Assembly (NCBI RefSeq): GCF_004364325.1
Contig: NZ_SOCP01000001.1
Coordinates: 434,001-498,000 of the forward strand
From: Actinophytocola oryzae
GTDB taxonomy: Bacteria; Actinomycetota; Actinomycetes; Mycobacteriales; Pseudonocardiaceae
Reading direction: 5' to 3'
DNA: 64,000 bases
Shown here: positions 49,993 to 64,000 of the stretch, piece after piece
Layout of the letters: each line of letters begins with the position of its first letter
How positions within the stretch are numbered: the stretch's first letter is position 1
Position numbers and translations under genes: made by a program
The notes under the pieces: generated by a model
Told to the model about the DNA's origin: nothing
Seen by the model: only the letters and a program-made list of their open reading frames with translations
Database searches by the model: none

Positions 49993-51111
49993 ATGTCCAC
50001 GAAGGTGACTCGGCGGGCGCTGCTCGCCGGTGCGTCCGCTGGTCTCGTGCTTGGTCTGCCCGGAGTCGCCGCTGCTCAGGAGCTTGCCTACGCGGCCTTC
50101 CGTGTCGTGCGGGTGCGGCCGGGAGAGCCCGCCCAGCCGGAGATCACCCTGCCGGCGGGATACGAGATCCTGCCCGGTGCCAACTACTCCGTGGCCAGCC
50201 GGGCGGAGTACTACACCTTCGTGCGGGGGCCGAAGGCGGCGGGGATCGACGTCCGCGTCAGCTGGCCCGGCGTGCCGGTCCGTGCCGTCGTCCACCAGGA
50301 GACGCGGCTGGACCTGCGCCGAAGCCGCGACGGTGTCTCCTTCACGCTGCCGATGACCCAGGTCTCCGCCGACGCCAACCAGCCGACCCTGCAGGTCTGG
50401 AGCTCCGTCGACATCTCGCCGGGGATGTACTTCGAGATCGAGCACAACGACCCCGACCGGGTGGCGGGCCCGTGGGCCTCGGTCGCGTGGCCCGAGGGGG
50501 AGACGCGGTCGGTCGTGCACCAGCTCATTGCGAGCTACGCGATCTGGAAGGACTCCGGGATGACCGCGGTCGCCGCGGCAAAGGGGCACCGGTTCGCCCT
50601 GATGGGGTTCGAGACCAACAACACCCTGCACGCGGACAACCCGCCGCACTGGCACATCTCGTACAACTCAGGGCCGGACTTCAACTCCAAGACCCACAAC
50701 CCGCACCTGTGGCTGGACACCGAGGGCCGCAACTTCTACAACGGCATGGACGTCACGGGGCTGGGGCGGCTCAAGTACCACGCGAACGAGCCCGCCCCGA
50801 TCTACGACTTCGTGGGTGACGCCAACGGCGGGCGGGGGAACCTCGTCGTCACGATCACGATCCGCGACGACGGCGGGCTCGACATCACGCCGCCGGACGG
50901 CCCGACGTACTCGATGACCGCCGGTCGCGACGGGACGCTCCTCGACGAGGTCGCCGTGCTGCGGGACAACGTGCCGTGGCTGCGGGTGGTCACGAGGGAC
51001 CTGGTCAAGCTCGGCGTCACCACGGTCCAGGTCGAGGGCCTGGCGCACCACGCCGACTCCCGCTTCGAGATCCTGCGCTACGACCCGCTGACCGGCGTCC
51101 TCGCCCGGTAG
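49993..51111 (+). CDS. Tat-exported protein of unknown function
   Basis: A 372-residue secreted protein. The signal is twin-arginine: MSTKVTRRALLAGASAGLVLG with Ala-rich cleavage region GVAAAQE near residue 30. The mature part is beta-rich, with a His-rich motif NPPHWHISYNSGPDFNSKTHNPHLWLD that could bind a metal, then PAPIYDFVGDANGG and TYSMTAGRDGTLLDEV. I do not recognise a named family. GGAG is nine bases before the ATG at 49993. It is followed by a long terminator-like repeat. Unrelated to the neighbouring pathways by sequence. Confidence 0.72.
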   Translation: MSTKVTRRALLAGASAGLVLGLPGVAAAQELAYAAFRVVRVRPGEPAQPEITLPAGYEILPGANYSVASRAEYYTFVRGPKAAGIDVRVSWPGVPVRAVVHQETRLDLRRSRDGVSFTLPMTQVSADANQPTLQVWSSVDISPGMYFEIEHNDPDRVAGPWASVAWPEGETRSVVHQLIASYAIWKDSGMTAVAAAKGHRFALMGFETNNTLHADNPPHWHISYNSGPDFNSKTHNPHLWLDTEGRNFYNGMDVTGLGRLKYHANEPAPIYDFVGDANGGRGNLVVTITIRDDGGLDITPPDGPTYSMTAGRDGTLLDEVAVLRDNVPWLRVVTRDLVKLGVTTVQVEGLAHHADSRFEILRYDPLTGVLAR

Positions 51112-51117
51112 CCCGCG

Positions 51118-51172
51118 AATGCACTGAAGGCGTCCTTCGTAACGCTGGGCGTTAGGAAGGAGTCCTTCAGTA
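51118..51172. repeat. Dispersed palindromic repeat, second location, probable terminator
   Basis: Arms 51123-51145 and 51149-51171 pair at 20 of 23 positions around a 3-base loop. Half-arm ACTGAAGGCGTCCTTCGTAA is the same family as the tandem element at 6911-6999. It begins six bases after the stop of the secreted-protein gene, so it probably ends that transcript. Confidence 0.75.
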
Positions 51173-51256
51173 CCAACGGGATCCGTGCCTCTCACCTCCG
51201 GTTCAACGAGGCACTCCGCGTCCGGTGACGGCTCGATGTAAAAATTCGCATTTCCA

Positions 51257-51290
51257 CGCAGGCCCGCCACCGGAGTGGCGGGCCTGCGTA
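51257..51290 (+). terminator. Perfect 15-bp stem terminator
   Basis: ACGCAGGCCCGCCAC (51257-51271), loop CGGA, GTGGCGGGCCTGCGT (51276-51290), followed by ATTCG. A perfect 15-bp GC-rich stem with a tetraloop is a typical actinomycete terminator. It separates the secreted-protein gene from the peptide synthetase locus. Confidence 0.8.
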
Positions 51291-51635
51291 TTCGAATACG
51301 TTCTCCGGAGGCGTGTGGATCGCCCGGAAAGGTGATGACGTTCGTCACTGGAGGGCCTAGTTCATTCTTGTTAGCTTGGCTCTCGTAGTCACCAAGTAAC
51401 GGCATCGTGTCGACCGATGGTAGCGCTCCACATAGTCCGGTCTGGTCGGGGAAGCAGAAAGGTATACGCAGGTCAACCTAGTGTTGACTGGTTCTTGCTG
51501 TCTTTTCTCCCCGATCTGGAATTGTTTCTTCCGCTTTGCCCGGGAAATTTCCCGGAAATGCTCGTGGTTGACGCAAGGAAATGTCTCATCAGGTGGACGC
51601 CAAATGCGTCCCGTTGATCGTCAGTCGGGGAACAA
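51291..51635. promoter_or_regulatory. Promoter region of the NRPS locus, with palindromes
   Basis: This 345-base region is visibly richer in A and T than the rest of the window and has no credible gene. It holds the inverted repeat GTCAAC-CTAGT-GTTGAC (51472-51488) and the perfect 16-bp palindrome CCGGGAAATTTCCCGG (51540-51555). The leader just before the ATG at 51636 carries GGGG as ribosome site. Either palindrome could be the target of a pathway-specific regulator encoded outside the window. Confidence 0.5.
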
Positions 51636-52901
51636 ATGAAGAACTCACTGCTCGCCGCGTGTTTGGCCGAGCTGGTCACCACGCACGGGGTACCCGGGGC
51701 GCAGTTCGCCGTGCACCACGGCGGCGCCACCTGGACCTGGAACCACGGACTCACCCGTGTCGGCACCGGCACACCGATGACCACCGAGGTGCCCGTGCCC
51801 GTCGGGTCGATCACCAAGGTCGTCACCTCGGCCGCCGCGATGGTCCTCGTCGACGACGGCGACCTCGAGCTGGACGAGCCGCTGGCCGAACTCATCCCCG
51901 AGCTGCGCGAACCGCGGCTCACCCTTCGACACGTCCTCAGCCACACGGGCGGTCTGCCCTGCGACCCCGCCGACACCCGTGCGGTCACGCCCCGTCGGCA
52001 CGTCCTGGACTGCTGCCGCACCCTGCGCCCCCTCACCGGACCCGGCGAGGTCTTCTCCTACTCCAACATCGGCTACCTGCTCGCCGGGCACGCCGTCACC
52101 GCGGTCACCGGCATGAGCTGGTGGGAGGCCGTGACCACACTGGTCCTCGACCCGCTCGGGGTGCCGTCGCGCTTCATCGCGGGCGGCGACATCCCGACCG
52201 GTCTGGTGAGCGGGCACTCGGCCCGGCGCAGACCGGTGGTCCAGTCGCTGCGGGTGCCCGAGGCCGCGGCCGGCGCGTTCGCCGCCAGCGCCCTGGACCT
52301 GGTGACGCTCGGGCGGGGTCTCCTCGCGACCGGGTTCCGCGACATGTGGACACCGGTGCCGGGTGCCGAGCCGTTCGGGCTCGCCGACGGCTGGGGGCTG
52401 GGACTCGCCACCTACCGGTCCGGCGACACGGCCGGCCACGACGGCAACGGCGACGGCACGTCCTGCCACCTGCGGCTCAACCCCGCGACCGGCACCGTCG
52501 TCGCGCTGACCACCAACTCCAGCTCCGGTTTCGCGCTGTGGCGCGACCTCGCGCCCCGCCTGGCCCGGCTCGGGCTGCCCATCGAGGACTACGACCCGCT
52601 CGCGGTGGCCGGTCCGCCGGTCGCCACCCGCGACGAGCACACCGGCGACTACGCCAACGGTGATCTCGAGTACTCGGTGCGGCACAACAGGAACGGCGGC
52701 CTCCGGCTGACCGTCGACGGCGCGCCCTTCGCGGACCTCACCGTCCACTCGGGACACGAGTTCACCATGCGCGACTGCGACACCGGCGTGACCGACCAGG
52801 CAGGCCGGTTCGTCCTCGACCGCGACGGCCGCGTGGCCGGGCTCCAGGTCGGCGGCAGGCTCGCACGCAAGCTGGCCGGGCGCGAACGCCTCGTCGGCTG
52901 A
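51636..52901 (+). CDS. Beta-lactamase/PBP-fold serine hydrolase, candidate NRPS cyclase (PBP-type thioesterase)
   Basis: A 421-residue protein of the class C beta-lactamase/penicillin-binding-protein fold. SxxK is Ser58-Ile-Thr-Lys61; YSN is Tyr142-Ser-Asn144; the third motif is His268-Asp-Gly (AGHDGNGDG). Residues 1-300 are the catalytic fold; about 325-421 form a beta-rich tail ([19 protein letters not shown]) resembling the lipocalin-like tail of PBP-type thioesterases such as SurE of surugamide synthesis. It has no signal peptide, so it acts in the cytosol, as a trans-acting peptide cyclase would. It starts the NRPS operon, 38 bases ahead of NRPS1. A detoxifying esterase is the alternative. 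Confidence 0.72.
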   Translation: MKNSLLAACLAELVTTHGVPGAQFAVHHGGATWTWNHGLTRVGTGTPMTTEVPVPVGSITKVVTSAAAMVLVDDGDLELDEPLAELIPELREPRLTLRHVLSHTGGLPCDPADTRAVTPRRHVLDCCRTLRPLTGPGEVFSYSNIGYLLAGHAVTAVTGMSWWEAVTTLVLDPLGVPSRFIAGGDIPTGLVSGHSARRRPVVQSLRVPEAAAGAFAASALDLVTLGRGLLATGFRDMWTPVPGAEPFGLADGWGLGLATYRSGDTAGHDGNGDGTSCHLRLNPATGTVVALTTNSSSGFALWRDLAPRLARLGLPIEDYDPLAVAGPPVATRDEHTGDYANGDLEYSVRHNRNGGLRLTVDGAPFADLTVHSGHEFTMRDCDTGVTDQAGRFVLDRDGRVAGLQVGGRLARKLAGRERLVG

Positions 52902-52939
52902 CAACACCCCAGCACACTCCCCGAAAGGGCCCCACCGTC

Positions 52940-60520
<7,581 letters not shown>

Positions 60521-60540
60521 ACCGGAGGAAGTGCGAACCG

Positions 60541-63500
60541 ATGACCTCGTCCCGACAGCACCGCATCGACGCGCTGCCAGCACACCTGCGTGCCAGGATG
60601 GCGCAGCGCCTGGCCGGAAACTCCGCGCCCGCCCCGGTCTCCGCCGTGCCGCAGGCCCCGAGGGGCGGTCCGCTGCCCCTTTCCTCGGCACAGCAGCGGC
60701 TGTGGTTCGCGAGCGAGTTCACCCCGGGCGGCAGCGACTACAACAGCGGCGTGGCGCTGCGGCTGTCCGGCGAGCTTCGGCTACCCGCACTGCGTGCGGC
60801 GGTCGCCGGGCTGTCGCGGCGCCACGAGTCGCTGCGGACCACGTTCGCCGGGACCGACGGCAGGCCGACGCAGGTCGTGCACCCGGACCGCGTGACCGGA
60901 CTGTCCGAAGTGGACTGTAAGGACGGCCTGGACGCGTTGCTGGACGAGGAGTTCGCGCGACCGTTCGACCTGCGCACCGGACCGCTGTTCCGCGCGACGC
61001 TGGTCCGCGTCGCGGAAGGTGAGCACGTCCTCCTGCTCACCGCCCACCACATCGTCGTCGACGGCTGGTCCCTGCGGGTGCTGCTCGCCGAGCTGGCCGC
61101 CGAGTACGCGGGCACCACACCGGCCGCGCCCACGAGGCAGTACGCGGACTACGCGGTGTGGCAACAGGACCGGCTCGACGGCTCGGCCATGACCGAGCAC
61201 ACGGAGTACTGGCGTCGCGTGCTCGACGGCGCGGCGCCGCTCGACCTGCCCACCGACCGGTCACGCCCCGCGATGCGCTCGACGCGGGGTGCGGCCCACG
61301 AGTTCACGGTGCCCGGAGCGCTCTTCTCGCGACTGACCCGAGTCGCGAGAGCCTGCGACACGACGCTGTTCAGCATCCTGACAGCGGCCTGTACGGTTCT
61401 GCTGGCCCGCCACAGCGGCCGGCCGGACGTGTCGCTGGGCACCGTGACCTCGGGGCGGACCCGACCCGAGCTGGACGGGGTCGTCGGCTTCTTCGTCAAC
61501 ACCGTCGTCCTGCGGTCCACAGTGGACGACACGCTGTCGTTCACCGACTTCCTCCGGCAGGCCGCCGCGGACTGGCTCGAGGCGTTCGGCCACGACGAGG
61601 TGCCGTTCGACCGCCTCGTCGAGGCGGTCGGCGCACCACGCGACCCCAGCCGCAACCCGCTGTTCGACGTGCTGGTGACCCTGCAGAACGACCGGCGCGG
61701 CCTGCCGTCGTTCCCCGGCCTGCGGGTCGAGGAGGTCACGCTTCGACGCGACACGGCCAACTTCGACCTCAGCTTCGACTTCACCGAGCACGCCGACCGC
61801 GTCGACTGCCTGCTGGAGTACAGCACCGACCTGTTCGACCGGGACACCGTGGAGCGGCTGGCGGGTCACCTCGTCACGCTGCTCGACGCCGTCACCTCGG
61901 CACCCGACCGCCCGCTGGCCGCACTGGAGCTGCTGTCCGAGCAGGAACGCGACACGCTGCTGCACACGTGGAACGACACGGCACACGACGTGCCCGACAC
62001 GACCTTCCCCGCGCTGTTCGAGGCGCAGGCGACGCGCACACCCGACCGGGTCGCGCTGGTCTGCGGCGACGAACGGCGGACGTTCGCCGAGCTGGACCGC
62101 GAGGCCAACCGCCTGGCGCACCGGCTCGTCGCACAAGGCGCGGGGCCGGAGCGGGTCGTGGCCGTCGCACTGCCGAGGTCGGCCGCCGCGATCGTCGCGA
62201 TGCTGGCCGTGTTCAAGGCAGGCGCGGTGTACCTGGCGGTCGACCCGATGCTGCCTGCCCGCCGCCGCGAGCAGCTCGTCGAGGACTCCGGTGCCGTGCT
62301 CGTCCTCGACAGTCCACAGGAGACGGACGGCTTCCCGGACACCCCGGTGCAGACCGGGCTCCGGCCCGACCACGCCGCCTACATCATCTACACGTCCGGC
62401 TCGACGGGCCGGCCCAAGGGCGTGCAGGTGGAGCACCGGCACCTGGTGAACCTGCTGCACAACCACCGCGCCGGGTTCGTCGCCGACGCGGGCGGCCGGC
62501 CGCTGCGGGCCGCGCTGTCGGCGGTGTTCTCGTTCGACACCTCGTGGGAGGGCATCGTCCTCATGGCCGACGGCCACGAGCTGCACGTGCTGACCGACGA
62601 CGTGCGGCTCGACCCGGACGCCTTCGCCGACTACGTGGCCACCCACCGCGTCGACTTCCTCGACCTGACCCCGTCCTACCTGCGCAGGCTGCTGCCCGCC
62701 GGACTGCTCGCCGACACGAGGCACCGCCCGGCCGTGCTGATGCTCGGCGGCGAGGCACTCGACGAGCCGCTGTGGCGGGAGCTGGCCGCGCTGCCCGACA
62801 CGGCCGTCCACAACTTCTACGGCCCCACCGAGGTCACGGTCGACGCACTGTCCGCGCGGGTCGCGGGGGAGCGGGCCGTGATCGGCCGTCCACTGTGGAA
62901 CCTGCGTGCGTACGTGCTCGACGACCGGCTCCGGCCTGCGCCCGTCGGCGTGCCCGGCGAGCTGCACCTGGCCGGCGCGCAGGTCGCCCGCGGCTACCTC
63001 GGCCGGCCCGGGCTGACCGCGACCCGGTTCGTCGCCGACCCGTTCGGGTCGGCGGGCACCAGGATGTACCGCACCGGCGACGTCGCGCGGTGGCGGTCCG
63101 ACGGCACGGTCGAGTACCTGGGCCGCGCCGACGACCAGGTGAAGATCCGCGGCTACCGCATCGAGCCGGGCGAGGTCGAGGCGGCTCTGCTGGGCTGTGC
63201 CGGAGTCGCCGAGGCGTGCGTGGTGGCCCGCGAGGACGGCGGCCACCCGAGGCTCGTCGGCTACGTCGTGCCGTCCGGCGACGACGTGCGCCCGGCCGAT
63301 CTGCGCACCGAGCTGAAGCGCACGCTGCCCGACTACCTCGTGCCTGCCGCGTTCGTCGTGCTGGACCGGCTGCCGCTCGCCCCGACCGGCAAGCTCGACC
63401 GGCGCGCACTGCCCGCCCCGGAGACCGGCGTCGACGTGGACTCCGCGTACCAGGCACCGAAGGGCGAGACCGAGGTCCGGCTCGCCGCGCTGTGGGCCGA

Positions 63501-64000
63501 GGTGCTCGGCGCGGAACGCGTCGGCGCGCACGACAACTTCTTCGGCCTCGGCGGCGACTCGATCCTCAGCATCCAGCTCGTGTCCCGCGCCCGCCAGGCG
63601 GGACTGCGGTTCACCACCCGGGACGTGTTCGCCAACCAGACGGTCGTCGAGCTGGCGACCGTCACCGGCACAGCCGACGCCGAGGTGCTCACGACACCCG
63701 TGCCGTCCGGGCCCGCGCCGCTGACGCCCATCCAGTCGTGGTTCTTCGCCACCCACGGCCCCCGCGCGCACTTCACCATGTCCCTGCTGGTGGAGCTGGC
63801 CGACGTGGACCGCGCGGCACTGGGCACGGCACTGTCGGCTGTCGTCGCGCACCACGACGCCCTGCGGACCCGGTTCCTGTCCGACGGCGACGGCTGGCGG
63901 CAGGTTCCCACCGATGCCACCGTGGACATCGAGACCGTCGACCTCGGCAGCGTGGCCGGGGCCGACGTGGAGGCACGCGTCGCCGCAGCGGCCGACGCGG
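60541..64000 (+). CDS. Nonribosomal peptide synthetase 2: C-A-T then E or C (cut by edge)
   Basis: An open frame from ATG 60541 (GGAGGAA ten bases upstream) to the window end, 1153 codons seen. C domain with HHIVVDG (His169-Asp174) and WFASEF; A domain with [12 protein letters not shown] from residue 617 and FSFDTSWEG in the A4 region; carrier with [11 protein letters not shown], Ser1007. From about 1060 [19 protein letters not shown] opens a domain most like epimerisation domains. The A-pocket reads about DTEDMGFVDK, rich in acidic residues, which would suit a basic or amino-bearing substrate; low certainty. It is 20 bases after NRPS1. Confidence 0.88.
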   Translation, partial: MTSSRQHRIDALPAHLRARMAQRLAGNSAPAPVSAVPQAPRGGPLPLSSAQQRLWFASEFTPGGSDYNSGVALRLSGELRLPALRAAVAGLSRRHESLRTTFAGTDGRPTQVVHPDRVTGLSEVDCKDGLDALLDEEFARPFDLRTGPLFRATLVRVAEGEHVLLLTAHHIVVDGWSLRVLLAELAAEYAGTTPAAPTRQYADYAVWQQDRLDGSAMTEHTEYWRRVLDGAAPLDLPTDRSRPAMRSTRGAAHEFTVPGALFSRLTRVARACDTTLFSILTAACTVLLARHSGRPDVSLGTVTSGRTRPELDGVVGFFVNTVVLRSTVDDTLSFTDFLRQAAADWLEAFGHDEVPFDRLVEAVGAPRDPSRNPLFDVLVTLQNDRRGLPSFPGLRVEEVTLRRDTANFDLSFDFTEHADRVDCLLEYSTDLFDRDTVERLAGHLVTLLDAVTSAPDRPLAALELLSEQERDTLLHTWNDTAHDVPDTTFPALFEAQATRTPDRVALVCGDERRTFAELDREANRLAHRLVAQGAGPERVVAVALPRSAAAIVAMLAVFKAGAVYLAVDPMLPARRREQLVEDSGAVLVLDSPQETDGFPDTPVQTGLRPDHAAYIIYTSGSTGRPKGVQVEHRHLVNLLHNHRAGFVADAGGRPLRAALSAVFSFDTSWEGIVLMADGHELHVLTDDVRLDPDAFADYVATHRVDFLDLTPSYLRRLLPAGLLADTRHRPAVLMLGGEALDEPLWRELAALPDTAVHNFYGPTEVTVDALSARVAGERAVIGRPLWNLRAYVLDDRLRPAPVGVPGELHLAGAQVARGYLGRPGLTATRFVADPFGSAGTRMYRTGDVARWRSDGTVEYLGRADDQVKIRGYRIEPGEVEAALLGCAGVAEACVVAREDGGHPRLVGYVVPSGDDVRPADLRTELKRTLPDYLVPAAFVVLDRLPLAPTGKLDRRALPAPETGVDVDSAYQAPKGETEVRLAALWAEVLGAERVGAHDNFFGLGGDSILSIQLVSRARQAGLRFTTRDVFANQTVVELATVTGTADAEVLTTPVPSGPAPLTPIQSWFFATHGPRAHFTMSLLVELADVDRAALGTALSAVVAHHDALRTRFLSDGDGWRQVPTDATVDIETVDLGSVAGADVEARVAAAADA

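Overview
The window is high-GC actinobacterial DNA. Gene style (GTG starts, ATGA/GTGA/TGATG overlaps, long operons), the repeated intergenic hairpin family at 6911-6999 and 51118-51172, and the gene content suggest a Pseudonocardiales-type filamentous actinomycete. That assignment is inference from style, not from a marker gene. No rRNA, tRNA or CRISPR array was seen.

Left flank (1-10.8 kb): a frameshifted sugar-phosphate isomerase runs off the left edge. Two roadblock/LC7 genes follow, then a block of decaying copies of the second gene's 3' end, broken by a transposase remnant that has lost its catalytic core. Next come an FtsX-type permease behind a PadR-like operator, an FAD monooxygenase, an autoregulated marR-MFS-isochorismatase operon, and a MEDS/ATPase signalling protein.

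Catabolic island (10.8-49.9 kb): this is the core of the window. A leftward operon encodes a class III CoA-transferase, a complete branched-chain-amino-acid-type ABC importer (livG, livF, livH, livM, lipoprotein) and an amidase. Beside it are a FCD-type GntR regulator and an enoyl-CoA-hydratase-like gene. A leftward 2-oxoacid dehydrogenase E1alpha/E1beta/lipoyl-carrier operon lies divergent from a rightward operon: RibB-RibA (flavin precursor synthesis), flavin reductase, luciferase-like (LLM) oxidoreductase, SMP-30 lactonase-like protein, second LLM enzyme, acyl-CoA synthetase. A TetR regulator, two SDRs and a third LLM enzyme follow. Then a leftward crotonase/crotonase-like/aldo-keto reductase operon faces away from a nine-gene rightward beta-oxidation operon: acyl-CoA dehydrogenase, SDR fragment, CoA ligase, thiolase, hydroxyacyl-CoA dehydrogenase, two-subunit CoA-transferase, a two-domain acyl-CoA dehydrogenase, SDR. 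A TesB thioesterase, an acyl-CoA dehydrogenase with divergent LysR gene, and an HMG-CoA-lyase-like gene complete it. Two shared operator motifs tie the parts together: a 12-bp ATTGTATGCAAT-like site, probably for the GntR protein, and an 18-bp palindrome, probably for the TetR protein. The combined picture is uptake, flavin-dependent oxygenation, lactone opening, CoA activation and beta-oxidation of an alicyclic or terpenoid-like compound. The substrate is not identifiable from sequence.

Right end (50-64 kb): a Tat-exported protein of unknown function, a strong terminator, an AT-richer promoter region with palindromes, then a nonribosomal peptide locus. It starts with a SxxK/YSN serine hydrolase that could be a penicillin-binding-protein-type cyclase. 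NRPS1 is A-T-C-T-E-C-A-T, with a middle module lacking an adenylation domain and a serine code in the last. NRPS2 is C-A-T-(E or C), cut by the right edge.
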